This document shows positions 25,336 through 34,218 of a stretch of DNA of 64,000 bases, piece by piece. Within the stretch, counting starts at the first letter, position 1, and each line of letters starts with the position of its first letter. The notes below the pieces were generated by a model. That model ran no database searches, was not told where the DNA came from, and worked only from the letters and a program-made list of their open reading frames with translations. The position numbers and the translations under genes are program-made. The DNA is taken from NCBI GenBank assembly GCA_000433355.1, contig FR893173.1:1-64000 (forward strand), written 5' to 3'. This DNA comes from Alistipes sp. CAG:435 (GTDB taxonomy: Bacteria > Bacteroidota > Bacteroidia > Bacteroidales > UBA932).

Positions 25336-26364
25336 ATGATTATGAGACTGCCTGCTGAATGGGAGAGACAGAGCGGGGTGATGCTCACCTGGCCTGACGA
25401 GACGACACCTTGGTACGAACTGGAGAAGGTGCAGGAATGCTATGGACGGATCATCTCCGCGATACTGCGCTTCGAGAAGGTGCTGCTGGTGACGGCCAAC
25501 ATCGAGGCCGCCACGGTTAGGCTGAACGAGATTGGCGTGGATACTTCCAAGATCCAGTTTCAGGAATGCCCCATCAACGACACCTGGGCGCGCGACCACG
25601 GCGGAATCGCGGTTTATGGCGACAATGGGGAGAAGTACCTTTACGACTTCGTGTTCAACGGCTGGGGCCTCAAGTTCGCCTCGAATTTCGACAACGGAAT
25701 CACCAAGAAGATATTCTTTGACAGGGCATTCGCCGACGAGGTGATGTGCGTGGATATGCGTCCGTTCGTCCTGGAAGGGGGCAGCATCGACACCGACGGG
25801 GCCGGCACCCTTATGGCCACCTCGGAATGCCTTTGCAGCGACAACAGGAATGAATATCTCACCCAAGAGGAAATCGAGGGTGAGCTCAAGCAGGCGTTCG
25901 GCCTCAAGCGTGTGCTCTGGGTGGACAGCGGCAGCCTCTCCGGCGACGACACGGACAGCCACATCGACATTCTGGCGCGTTTCTGCGACCCGGAGACGAT
26001 CGCCTACCTAAAAAGCGACAATCCGAAAGATCCTGACTACGAGTCTTTAATGAATATGGAAGCGCAGCTTCAGTCCTTCAGGACTCTTGACGGGAAGCCG
26101 TACAGGCTCGTGCCACTTCCGAAGCCGGAGCAGATGTTCCTGGACGATTATCCGCTCCCTGCATCCTACGCCAATTTTCTGATCATCAACGGAGCGGTCC
26201 TCGTGCCGGGCTCCGGTTCAGAGCTCGATGAGGTCGCACGCACCAGACTTCAGGAAGTGTTCCCGGACAGAGAAGTAATCGTCATCGATTGCCGTCCTCT
26301 CCTCTCCGGCCACGGCGGCCTCCACTGCGTCACGATGCAGTTCCCGGAAGGTTGGTTGGAATAA
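25336..26364 (+). CDS. aguA: Agmatine deiminase
   Basis: This 342-residue enzyme of the peptidyl-arginine deiminase superfamily converts agmatine to N-carbamoylputrescine and ammonia. The guanidine-modifying fold is marked by NDTWARDHGG (substrate Asp), EGGSIDTDG, DTDSHIDILARF (His and Asp) and the C-terminal GGLHCVTMQ with catalytic Cys331. There is no signal peptide. A second in-frame ATG is two codons downstream (25342). It supplies aguB at 16898-17782. Its stop lies 3 bp from that of the convergent vWA gene. Confidence 0.93.
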   Translation: MIMRLPAEWERQSGVMLTWPDETTPWYELEKVQECYGRIISAILRFEKVLLVTANIEAATVRLNEIGVDTSKIQFQECPINDTWARDHGGIAVYGDNGEKYLYDFVFNGWGLKFASNFDNGITKKIFFDRAFADEVMCVDMRPFVLEGGSIDTDGAGTLMATSECLCSDNRNEYLTQEEIEGELKQAFGLKRVLWVDSGSLSGDDTDSHIDILARFCDPETIAYLKSDNPKDPDYESLMNMEAQLQSFRTLDGKPYRLVPLPKPEQMFLDDYPLPASYANFLIINGAVLVPGSGSELDEVARTRLQEVFPDREVIVIDCRPLLSGHGGLHCVTMQFPEGWLE

Positions 26365-26367
26365 CGG

Positions 26368-27843
26368 TCACTTCTCGCTCACCTTAACCTTTGAGATAAG
26401 ATCAAGAAGCTGGGCTCTGTAGCCATAAGGATCGAAAGAGAGTCCTGACTTCACAAGTTCCGAAGCCATCTCAAGGGTAGCGTCACCTTTATATTCAGAA
26501 CCAAGAAGCACCAGTCCGTAAGCGGCGACTCCCGAAGCGAATGACAGGTCCGAGGACATCTGTCCCTCGGCCACCTTTATGTCAACCGAAAGCGCCTGAC
26601 TCTCAGTGTCCAGAAGAGATTTCTTGTAACGGCAGTCGAACTTGCAGCAGTTTTCGCCATCCTTATAGTTTTCTGTAGGTACAATCTCATAGAGAGCTGT
26701 GATAGTCTGTCCGGCACCGATCTCCCCGGCATCCTTAGAGTCATCCTCGAAATCCTTGTTGTCCATCACGCGCCTCTCATAACCGATAAGACGGTAACTT
26801 TCAATCATATCCGGATCGAATGTGACCTGAACCTTGGTGTCGTTGGCGACGGAAACGAACTTTGATCTTTCCTGAACAAAGACCTTGGCCATCTCCTCCT
26901 CGGAATCAATGTACTGGTAGGTGCCATTGCCCTTGACGGAAATCTTCTTCATCATCGCATCGTTAAGGTTGCCGGAACCGAAGCCACAGGCTGTCAGGTA
27001 TATTCCCTTACGAGCATAGCCTTCAACCAGTTCGGTAAGAGCGTCAGAATCTGTCACTCCAACATTGAAATCACCGTCCGTGCCAAGGATGACACGGTTG
27101 TTGCCATCAGGAATATAATTGGACAACGCTTCCTCATAAGCCATCTCGATCGCTTTTCCGCCGGCCGTAGAACCCGAAGCGCTCAATTTTCCAATGGCCG
27201 CCTTGATCTTCGCGGCATCCTTGACAGGAGTCGACTCAAGCAATTTGCGGACAGCTCCGGAATATGTCACAATGGAAATCCGATCTTCCGGCTGAAGGTA
27301 GTCCAAAAGTGTGACCAAAGAGGATTTGAGGAGCTCAAGTTTGTCCTTTGAGCTCATCGATCCGGACACATCGACCAAGAATACATAGTTCGAAGCCGGA
27401 AGTTCATTGTCATTCAAAGATTTACCTTTCAGTCCGAGCCGGAGGAGCCTATGCTCCTTATTCCAAGGACAAAGCCCTGTCTCGGCATTGATCGCCACCA
27501 GGTCAGATCCGGTCGGTTCCGGATAATCAAACGTGAAATAATTCAGGAACTCCTCTATCCTGACGGACGCTGGTTCGACAGCCCAGCCGTTTTTGACATA
27601 TTTCCTCATTATGGTGTACGATGCCCCGTCAGCGTCGATGGAGAACGTGGAGACATTCTGATCCTTTGTCTTGACAAACGGATTCTCGGCGATCTTGTCG
27701 AAACGGTCACCACCGGTCATCGCTTCAGCGGTTTCGTTCATCCCGGGGGCATAACCCAAGAAGTCATTGTCATTGGAAATGGCGCAGGAATACACCGCCA
27801 AGGATAAAGCGGCAATGGTTACAAGTCTGATCATAGTTTTCAT
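26368..27843 (-). CDS. YfbK-like von Willebrand factor A-domain lipoprotein
   Basis: This 491-residue lipoprotein has Cys20 in AVYSCAIS. An N-terminal YfbK-type domain (about 50-130, VSTFSIDADGASYTIMRKY and RIEEFLNYF) precedes a vWA domain whose metal-dependent adhesion site is complete: DVSGS (158-162), a Thr in the SASGSTAGG region, and TDGDFNVG. A DUF3520-like C-terminal region ends with DPYGYRAQLLDLISK. Such proteins are thought to mediate envelope protein-protein contacts. It stands alone. The function is not established in the family. Confidence 0.85.
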   Translation of the reverse strand: MKTMIRLVTIAALSLAVYSCAISNDNDFLGYAPGMNETAEAMTGGDRFDKIAENPFVKTKDQNVSTFSIDADGASYTIMRKYVKNGWAVEPASVRIEEFLNYFTFDYPEPTGSDLVAINAETGLCPWNKEHRLLRLGLKGKSLNDNELPASNYVFLVDVSGSMSSKDKLELLKSSLVTLLDYLQPEDRISIVTYSGAVRKLLESTPVKDAAKIKAAIGKLSASGSTAGGKAIEMAYEEALSNYIPDGNNRVILGTDGDFNVGVTDSDALTELVEGYARKGIYLTACGFGSGNLNDAMMKKISVKGNGTYQYIDSEEEMAKVFVQERSKFVSVANDTKVQVTFDPDMIESYRLIGYERRVMDNKDFEDDSKDAGEIGAGQTITALYEIVPTENYKDGENCCKFDCRYKKSLLDTESQALSVDIKVAEGQMSSDLSFASGVAAYGLVLLGSEYKGDATLEMASELVKSGLSFDPYGYRAQLLDLISKVKVSEK

Positions 27844-27966
27844 AACATCATATTTTTAAAGTCACAACTTACTAAATGTAAAACTTGTAAAACCTTGCAT
27901 ATATTATGATGAAAAAACTTATATGCCGCCCCCTGAGTGACCGCAAAACAGGAAGTGACATAATGG

Positions 27967-28695
27967 TCAGAATGAATATGACAGCGTCAGCCCGAAAGTG
28001 TGGTAAAGGGCTCTTTTCTTAGGATAGAAATCGTAGAAATCAGTTCCGTTATAGCTCAAGTTTCTGACGCTGGAGTACATATCAATGTCGTTCAGCGAAT
28101 AACTCAGGCCGATTCCCCAATCACTGAATGAGAACAGGATCGTGCCGCGGCACTGCCAAAAGACGCTGCGCCCGCCCCAGCCACGGACATATTCAGTATT
28201 CGTGTCACCGGTTTCGTTGGACAGAAGCACCTCTCTCCTTGAGAAAGGTATCGCGAAGACAGCCCCCGTTTCCACAAGGCAAGCGATCCGGCAACGCCAG
28301 GACTCCAGCAGATCCGGAGTCTTGAATATTCCCGAAAACAGAAATTTCGGAGCCAGTGCGTCTATATTCCATTCATCCTCCTCGCCAGATGTCATCTGCC
28401 ACTGATCATAGTCAGAATCAGCGATATAGCCGCTCGGCATATTCTTCCCCATAAAGCCCACTCCGCACGACACGCCTCCGCCAAGGGCCACGTACCGGTT
28501 CAGAAAATGATGCCAGGTCACCTCCATCAGGCCGTATTCGTTGGTGGAATAGCCAAAGTTGAACCGGAGCAGTTCCTTTTCAGTGGCCGCTCTCTCCCTT
28601 TGGGCAACTTTCACATCCACTTCCCGCGCCGGCGACGAAATTGTCACAAGCAACAAGAATAAAGACAGGATGTGACTTTGATGATATCCGAACAT
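27967..28695 (-). CDS. Predicted outer-membrane beta-barrel protein
   Basis: This 242-residue protein has an N-terminal hydrophobic signal (SLFLLLVTISSPA) and a mature part with short amphipathic strands and abundant Gly, Trp and Tyr. It ends in LTLSYSF with a C-terminal Phe. This is the profile of a 10- to 12-stranded outer-membrane barrel. I recognise no family. It is flanked by the vWA lipoprotein gene on the same strand (123 bp gap) and by the divergent phosphatase. Confidence 0.6.
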   Translation of the reverse strand: MFGYHQSHILSLFLLLVTISSPAREVDVKVAQRERAATEKELLRFNFGYSTNEYGLMEVTWHHFLNRYVALGGGVSCGVGFMGKNMPSGYIADSDYDQWQMTSGEEDEWNIDALAPKFLFSGIFKTPDLLESWRCRIACLVETGAVFAIPFSRREVLLSNETGDTNTEYVRGWGGRSVFWQCRGTILFSFSDWGIGLSYSLNDIDMYSSVRNLSYNGTDFYDFYPKKRALYHTFGLTLSYSF

Positions 28696-28828
28696 ATTCC
28701 TATAATTTAATCGACTCGTGTCCGCAGGCCGTTATTTGCCGAGAAGATCACTGACGTAAAACATCCTCTCGCCTTGGTTTTTCAGCGAATATAAGACATT
28801 TTCCGGAACCATCATCCGAAAAAAGATG

Positions 28829-28836
28829 TAACTTTG
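28829..28836 (+). promoter_or_regulatory. -7 box for the calcineurin-type phosphatase
   Basis: TAACTTTG matches TAnnTTTG, 34 bp before the ATG at 28871. No -33 TTG is found at the usual distance. Confidence 0.55.
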
Positions 28837-28870
28837 CCTTCAAACCACTGTAGAGAATACAAGAATACCA

Positions 28871-29968
28871 ATGATAGACAATATGAGAAAGCACCTTCAA
28901 TTTTTACTGGCAGCATGCCTGCTGGCATCAGGGGCATATTCCGTTCATGCGCAGAACAGGGCCGACCGTCAGAATCTTGAGAACGAGGACTCATTCTCGA
29001 TGATTATCCTCGGGGACCCGCAGGGCTACACCAAGTACGACATCAACCAACCGATCTTCGAGCTCTGCACAGCTTGGATCGCGGACAATGTGGAGCATCT
29101 GAACATCAAGGCTGTGCTCTGCACGGGAGACATGGTCGAGCAAAACGAGAACATCACGATGAACCGCAAGATGCTGAACCAGACAAGCCGGGAGATGTGG
29201 GAATCCGCTTCACGTTCGATGGCGAGGCTTGACGGCAAAGTCCCGTACATCATCTCCGGTGGAAACCACGATTATGGCTATCAGAAGTCCGAAAACGGAC
29301 GGACCAAACTTCCTGAATATTTCCCTTTCGAGCGCAACTCGTGCTGGCGTGACTGCCTCGTCGCTGATTTTCCGAACCGCAACGGGGACATCTCCATGGA
29401 GAACGCGGCGTTTGAGTTCCACGACAAGAACTGGGGAGACATCCTGGTCATCACAACCGAGTTCGCCCCACGGCCGGATGTTCTTGACTGGGCAAGGGAT
29501 CTCGCGGGAAGTGAAAAGTTTCGTGGACATAAGGTCATCGCCATGACCCACAGCTATCTCAAGCAACGTTCAGCGGAATATACTAAAAACACAAATTATA
29601 AGATTACCCCTCAGACCTCAGGGAAGGATTTCTGGGACAAATTCGTGTCCGTCAGCCCTAACGTGGTGTTGGTCGTTTGCGGACACACCGGCAAACCGGG
29701 CGATTTTGAGGACGCTGTGGCCTACCGTGTGGACAAGAATACGGCCGGCAAGAACGTACATCAGATGATGTTCAACGTACAGATTTCCGGCGGTGGTTGG
29801 GAAGGCAACGGCGGAGACGGCTGGCTAAGAATCCTGGAATTCATGCCAGACGGCAAGACAGTGAAGGTGAAGACATATTCCCCACTCTTCGGAATCTCTC
29901 CTTCCACAAAACATCTCGCACACCGTACCGGAGCCTGCGACCAGTTCGATATGCTGATCGATTTCTGA
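28871..29968 (+). CDS. Secreted calcineurin-like metallophosphoesterase
   Basis: This protein of about 365 residues has a signal peptide (MRKHLQFLLAACLLASGAYSVHAQ when read from the ATG at 28883). It carries the five metallophosphoesterase blocks: ILGDPQ, CTGDMVEQ, SGGNHDYG, a THSY His, and VCGHTGK. Two metal ions in this site would hydrolyse a phosphomono- or diester in the periplasm. A C-terminal beta region (GWLRILEF) matches the family of secreted Bacteroidota phosphatases. It is monocistronic. The substrate is unknown. Confidence 0.85.
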   Translation: MIDNMRKHLQFLLAACLLASGAYSVHAQNRADRQNLENEDSFSMIILGDPQGYTKYDINQPIFELCTAWIADNVEHLNIKAVLCTGDMVEQNENITMNRKMLNQTSREMWESASRSMARLDGKVPYIISGGNHDYGYQKSENGRTKLPEYFPFERNSCWRDCLVADFPNRNGDISMENAAFEFHDKNWGDILVITTEFAPRPDVLDWARDLAGSEKFRGHKVIAMTHSYLKQRSAEYTKNTNYKITPQTSGKDFWDKFVSVSPNVVLVVCGHTGKPGDFEDAVAYRVDKNTAGKNVHQMMFNVQISGGGWEGNGGDGWLRILEFMPDGKTVKVKTYSPLFGISPSTKHLAHRTGACDQFDMLIDF

Positions 29969-30031
29969 CGCATCTCCTTGAGACAGGCAGGCTGAACCTG
30001 AGAAAACTCGTTATGTGGCGCGACGGGCTGA

Positions 30032-30574
30032 CTATCTGACTGACTTGCCGAGAAGATAGGCAGACTTCAGGGAAGGATGGCCTTCAATCTCACCCATACC
30101 GGTCACTCCGCCGGCGAATACCGTACCAGCAAGATGCGCATGCTCAAAGCAGGCAATCCAGCCTCCAAGTCCGGTGATAGCCCGTGACGGTGCCTCGACA
30201 TCGTCCTCTGCGGCCGACGACAGGAAGTAAATGTCTCTGAAATGGTAGTCCATCGTGTAAAGAGGATTCGCACGGTCCAGAAGCGTCTTCATCTGGCCGC
30301 TCATCTCATAGTAATATATAGGTGTGGCAAAACAGATGGCATCAGCCTCGTACATCTTCCGCACGATCGCCGGAGCATCGTCATCCTTGATCACACACTC
30401 CTGGGTCTTCTGGCAGACAAGACAGCCTTTGCAGAAACGTATGTCCTTTCCTCTTAACGTCACCTTCTCCACCTCATTGCCAGCCTCCTGAGCGCCTCTG
30501 ACAAACTCATCGGCCAACGCCTCCGAATTACTCCTCGGCCTGAGACTGGTCGAAATCACAAGCACTTTCTTCAT
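30032..30574 (-). CDS. Flavodoxin-family NAD(P)H-dependent FMN reductase
   Basis: This 180-residue cytosolic protein has the flavodoxin-like opening VLVISTSLRPRSNSEALADEF, which binds the FMN phosphate, and FATPIYYYEMSGQMKTLLDR, which shapes the FMN pocket as in the NADPH-dependent FMN reductase (PF03358) family. A cluster CKGCLVCQKTQEC (about 48-60) is typical of the iron-sulfur flavoprotein-like subgroup, although only three Cys are present. The start at 30574 is preferred to an ATG three codons upstream. The likely role is reduction of quinones, nitro compounds or other small electrophiles. Confidence 0.8.
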   Translation of the reverse strand: MKKVLVISTSLRPRSNSEALADEFVRGAQEAGNEVEKVTLRGKDIRFCKGCLVCQKTQECVIKDDDAPAIVRKMYEADAICFATPIYYYEMSGQMKTLLDRANPLYTMDYHFRDIYFLSSAAEDDVEAPSRAITGLGGWIACFEHAHLAGTVFAGGVTGMGEIEGHPSLKSAYLLGKSVR

Positions 30575-30608
30575 AAGAATCAATCTTTACCGAATCAACC
30601 GCTAATTT

Positions 30609-30770
30609 AGAAGCTGTTTTGAATTGTTTGAAATGTTCTTTGAGGTGAAAAATCTTCATTTTCTTCCCGCTTCTTCAGTCAGATAGCACCGCTATCTTCC
30701 TTGGAAGAAGCGGTCGAAACTGAAGTTTTTCACTCTCAAACCTTCAAACAAACAATTCAAAACAGCTTCT
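30609..30770. mobile_element. 162-bp MITE-like palindromic element, copy 1
   Basis: The element is bounded by the inverted repeats AGAAGCTGTTTTGAATTG and CAATTCAAAACAGCTTCT, and the interior is also largely self-complementary around GATAGCACCGCTATC. It can fold into one long hairpin. A second copy at 53824-53985 is its reverse complement with only two differences. It has no coding capacity and sits 35 bp upstream of the FMN reductase start. A TA dinucleotide is found on either side, suggestive of target duplication but not proven. Confidence 0.85.
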
Positions 30771-30772
30771 TA

Positions 30773-31393
30773 CACATAATCCGGCAATTTTCCCACAGTG
30801 AAGCCCAAGTGCTTAACCATCAAAGACCAGCGTGTTCTCCTCCAGTAAGATTACGCCAAGGACAAAGTACTAACTTGCAGTCCAGCAAGCATCTACACGG
30901 AACTCTGTGACAATAAGCGAGTGATCGCAAAGGAACTGTCTTTCAATTCATTAAGCATTCTCCTTCGGTTGGATTCAACCAAAGGAGAAAGGCCAAGCGC
31001 CTATTTTTTTAAGTAGTTGCCGAAAACGGGCTGTAAGCATCTGGTGCGACAACGTCTCAAAAGGGCATCCCATCACGGTCTTTTAGGCACAGTTACTGGG
31101 CCTGTCGAAGTGACTTTGTCAAGTGATAAGTTATAGTGGCAGTACACGTAATGAATACCTTCCAGTCACTTCATTAAGTTCCTGGTCACTTCGACAAGCT
31201 CAGCGACCAAGATCTGTTCAGGCAAAACCGCCATGCCACTTGGCAGTTCAGTTCCCGGTAACTTCTTAAAAATCTGCAACTTGATAGAACAGGTCGCCAT
31301 CGTACTTCGGGGTTCCGGCCATTTCGACAAACTCATGGACCAAGCTCTGTGACCGGATTGATTCCGAGATATTATTCGTAAATTGCGGGTGAT
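30773..31393. other. Gene-free stretch with hairpin and REP fragments
   Basis: No convincing gene is present. A 12-bp stem with one mismatch (CTCCTTCGGTTG/CAACCAAAGGAG, 30960-30987) stands in the middle, followed by a T7 run near 31000. One frame downstream of 30850 reads through about 55 codons without a start and may be the tail of a decayed gene; I could not identify it. The second half is filled with palindromic repeat copies listed separately. Confidence 0.4.
31098..31355. repeat. Cluster of three to four TTCGACAAGCTCAG REP copies
   Basis: Copies lie at 31098-31114 (CCTGTCGAAGTGAC, right half), 31184-31208 (complete, with TTCGACAAGCTCAG), 31317-31341 (decayed, TTCGACAAACTCATGG) and possibly 31343-31355. 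Orientation alternates. The cluster precedes the esterase gene and could form several stem-loops. Confidence 0.75.
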
Positions 31394-32065
31394 ATGGAAA
31401 AAATCAGAATCTGGAGCGGAGGCAAGACAGCGCTTCCGACGGTTTATATTCATTCCGTGGCCGGGGACGGGCACCAAGTTTGGGAGGCGTGCAGGCGGAT
31501 CGGCTGCCCGAACTTCAATCTGGTGTCGGTTCATGATTTCGATTTCGAGGGTGAGCTGACTCCGTGGACGGCTCCGGGAGTCCGCAAGGAGCAGCCACCA
31601 TTCAAAGGAAACGCGGAGCGGTATCTGACGGAACTGCTGGACAGGATTATGCCTGAAACGGAGGCCAAACTGCCGGCCCCACCGTTGTACAACGCCTTGG
31701 CGGGATATTCATTGGCCGGACTTTTTGCCCTCTGGAGCGCCTGGAAGACAGACCGCTTCGTCAGAATCGCCTGCGGCTCAGCCTCTTTCTGGTACCCAGG
31801 GTTCATTGAATATGCCGTCTCGCATCCGATGGTCAGGCGGCCGGATTTCGTGTCACTTTCACTCGGGGACAACGAAAGCGGAACGAAGCACCCTGTGATG
31901 AGTCGTGTGGGAGAATGCACGGACAAGATTCTGGAACTACTTGAAGGGCAAGCCATTCCTTACTGTTTCGAGATCAATCCCGGCAACCATTTCACGGAAC
32001 CCGACCTGCGCCTCGCCAAGGCCATCGCACGAATGCTTGACGGGCAGGATTCCATAATGGGTTGA
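31394..32065 (+). CDS. Alpha/beta-hydrolase, esterase-like
   Basis: This 223-residue cytosolic protein has an alpha/beta-hydrolase core. The nucleophile elbow GYSLAGL is near residue 105, an Asp in SLSLGDNES and a His in NPGNHFTEPD complete a plausible triad. The order and spacing resemble small Fes/enterochelin-esterase-like or D-family esterases. There is no signal peptide. It is isolated between repeat-rich gaps. The substrate is unknown. Confidence 0.7.
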   Translation: MEKIRIWSGGKTALPTVYIHSVAGDGHQVWEACRRIGCPNFNLVSVHDFDFEGELTPWTAPGVRKEQPPFKGNAERYLTELLDRIMPETEAKLPAPPLYNALAGYSLAGLFALWSAWKTDRFVRIACGSASFWYPGFIEYAVSHPMVRRPDFVSLSLGDNESGTKHPVMSRVGECTDKILELLEGQAIPYCFEINPGNHFTEPDLRLAKAIARMLDGQDSIMG

Positions 32066-32586
32066 TAACCAATATGTGAATCTTCACCCTCAAATAATCA
32101 GGCGCATAGAAAACCCTGCCCTCCATTTTTGACTACCAGAAAATCACAATTACCTATAAAACAATTTGTTACAAATCAGGTAAAGACACACACCAAGCAA
32201 AGGGACAAGAGCCCTGGTAGAAAACCGGTTGAATTTTGCCCACTTAAAAAGAGAATGGGATGGGCAACCATAGACAGGGATGGGGATATTCATAATGAAT
32301 GTTATTGGGTTTGAAAATCCATTTTTTATAGTAACATGAAAAAAATAAGTTGCCTCAGATTCAGAGAATATTTTCGAGGATAGATCTATTTTCGAAGAAG
32401 GAGTGTGCCGGTGGCACATGACTGATGAGAAAAGAGATCTAGACCGAAAAGATTCCTTAAGATGATGCAGGTTATTTTTTGAAGGTTACATAACTCAAAC
32501 AAATGTGGGATATTCATAAAGAATATTGTGGGAAGGTGATGCAAGGAACGGTTCTTGCTGGATTTAGGGAGTTGGTTAGTTAGGGC
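32066..32586. other. AT-rich gene-free stretch before the serpin gene
   Basis: No supported gene is seen; the small frames on either strand look random. The composition is clearly more AT-rich than the flanking genes. The phrase GGGATATTCATAA occurs twice (about 32282 and 32509), each followed by AATG or AATATTG. It may be a decayed insertion or a long regulatory region. Confidence 0.4.
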
Positions 32587-32638
32587 GGCGGGCAATAGCC
32601 GCTTGAATGGATATATTCACGGAAGGTGATTGCCCGCC
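32587..32638 (+). promoter_or_regulatory. Inverted repeat in the serpin leader
   Basis: GGCGGGCAAT (32587-32596) and ATTGCCCGCC (32629-32638) are perfect inverses around a 32-base loop, ending 21 bp before the serpin ATG at 32660. In mRNA this would place a stable stem directly upstream of the start codon; as DNA it could be a paired operator. Confidence 0.6.
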
Positions 32639-32659
32639 TGACGGAAAAAAGTGAGAGAA

Positions 32660-33928
32660 ATGAATAAGACAGCGAGAAGAGTGGTGCTTTCGGGGATGGC
32701 GGCGGCCATGCTGGTGTCTTGCGGCACGGCGAAGAAGAGCGGACAGAGCGACACGGGAGTGGCAAGCAAAGGTGATATGGAAGCGATTGACAATGACTAT
32801 CTGATCCTTTCTGACGCGCAAAGGGATCTTCTGGCGAAGAACAACACATTCGCCATCAATCTGTTCAATAAGACCAACGGGATGGACTCACGGGTGATCT
32901 CCCCGCTCAGCGTGACCGGACTTATGACAATTCTGGCGAACGGGGCGGACGGCGACACAAGACAGGAAATCCTTAACACGCTCGGATGGACAGGCGCGTC
33001 GATGGAGGAGATCAACGAGATTTACGGCCTTCTGGTCAAGCAGGCCGGTGTCATCGACCCTTCCGTCACCGTGAACGTGGCGGACTACGTGGCGGTCAAC
33101 AAGGACAACAGGATCAACAATGAGTTCGGGAAGACGGTGGGCGACCTGTTCGGCACCGAGGTGCGGAATCTGGACTTCACCTCACCGAAGACAGTGAACA
33201 CCATCAACGGCTGGTGCTCAAAGCACACAGGAGGGATGATCCCGAGGATCATCGACAACGTGGATCCGGGCGCTGTGGCCTACCTGATGAACGCCATCTA
33301 CTTCAACGGCTCGTGGGCCGAGAGGTTCCAGACGAAAGACACGAAGGTGGAGGCGTTCAGAGGCTACACCCGCGACATCAAGAAAGTCAAGATGATGCAC
33401 CGGACCGATGAATATCTATACACATCGAACAAGACATATTCAGCGGTCAGGATTCCTTACGGGAACGGTTCGTTCGCAATGACGGTGCTTCTGCCTAACG
33501 CCGACAAGTCGATTGCGGAGATGATGAAGGTAGTGAACGCCAAGGAGATCGCCACACTGGGCCGAACGATGGAGAACTGCAAGGTGGATCTGAAACTGCC
33601 GAAGTTCACCACCGAGGTTGAGCAGCCGCTGAACGAGGTGATCGCCGGCCTCGGCGCGCCGACAATGTTCAAGCCAGGCGCCGACTTCAGCAAACTTGCT
33701 GACGGGAATATGTTCGTTTCCAAGATGTTCCAGAAGGCGAAGATCGAGGTCAGCGAGGAGGGCACCAAGGCCGCTGCCGTCACCGCCGCCATCATGACGA
33801 TGTCCGCCTACGAGCCGGAGCCTCGCCAGGTAGAGTTCCACGCCGACAGACCGTTCGTTTACATCATTAGCGAATCCAGCACCGGCGCGATCTACTTCAT
33901 CGGGCAGTTCACCGGCAGCGAGATCTAA
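32660..33928 (+). CDS. Serpin-family protease inhibitor lipoprotein
   Basis: This 422-residue protein has a lipoprotein signal (lipobox MLVSCG, Cys21), a short Ser/Lys linker and a full serpin fold. Landmarks are NLFNKTNGMDSRVISPLSV near the N-terminus, the breach/shutter text VYLMNAIYFNGSW, and the reactive-loop hinge EEGTKAAAVTAA starting near Glu366, followed by IMTMSAYEPEPRQ. The small hinge residues mean it should be inhibitory by loop insertion. Counting from the hinge puts P1 near Met-Ser-Ala, which suits elastase- or subtilisin-like serine proteases or papain-like enzymes. It would shield the cell surface from host or competitor proteases. The start at 32660 is an ATG; a GTG three codons upstream is less likely. 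Confidence 0.9.
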   Translation: MNKTARRVVLSGMAAAMLVSCGTAKKSGQSDTGVASKGDMEAIDNDYLILSDAQRDLLAKNNTFAINLFNKTNGMDSRVISPLSVTGLMTILANGADGDTRQEILNTLGWTGASMEEINEIYGLLVKQAGVIDPSVTVNVADYVAVNKDNRINNEFGKTVGDLFGTEVRNLDFTSPKTVNTINGWCSKHTGGMIPRIIDNVDPGAVAYLMNAIYFNGSWAERFQTKDTKVEAFRGYTRDIKKVKMMHRTDEYLYTSNKTYSAVRIPYGNGSFAMTVLLPNADKSIAEMMKVVNAKEIATLGRTMENCKVDLKLPKFTTEVEQPLNEVIAGLGAPTMFKPGADFSKLADGNMFVSKMFQKAKIEVSEEGTKAAAVTAAIMTMSAYEPEPRQVEFHADRPFVYIISESSTGAIYFIGQFTGSEI

Positions 33929-33952
33929 GGAGTGATTCTCACTTCGGTTGGA

Positions 33953-34017
33953 GCCAGCAAAAACTGATCCTCGAATTTTACACGTTACCAAAATTCGAGG
34001 ATCAGTTTTTGTCTGGC
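33953..34017 (+). terminator. Very long perfect stem terminator after the serpin gene
   Basis: A 22-bp perfect inverted repeat (33958-33979 and 33990-34011; core CTGATCCTCGAATTTT) flanks a 10-base loop, and the outer GCCAG/CTGGC adds five more pairs after a one-base bulge. T runs are inside the stem on both strands, so it could stop transcription in both directions. Confidence 0.75.
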
Positions 34018-34076
34018 TTATGACAGATGAAGAACTAGGCGGCCTCGAATGAGAATAAACTATTTAACGCAACTTT

Positions 34077-34107
34077 CTTGATTCCACACAGAAAAGTCGT
34101 ATTTTTG
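34077..34107 (+). promoter_or_regulatory. Promoter of the DUF4359-like gene
   Basis: CTTG (34077-34080) and TATTTTTG (34100-34107) are spaced by 19 bp, a good fit to the Bacteroidota consensus. The leader to the ATG at 34219 would be about 105 bases; no riboswitch fold was recognised in it. Confidence 0.7.
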
Positions 34108-34218
34108 TCAAAATTTAACATAAAACGCGGTTAAATATATGCTTTTGGGATTTTCTGCAGAGAGTTTCTTTTAACTGAAGTCTAATCTTTTGAATACTGA
34201 TTTTAAACGTGTAGTCGT

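Noticed and set aside
30701..30910. A 69-codon plus-strand frame starting inside the MITE-like element
   Set aside because: Half of it is the palindromic element and the rest lacks any protein-like pattern.
32129..32419. Small frames on both strands in the AT-rich gap before the serpin gene
   Set aside because: No start signals, no recognisable family and random-looking composition.
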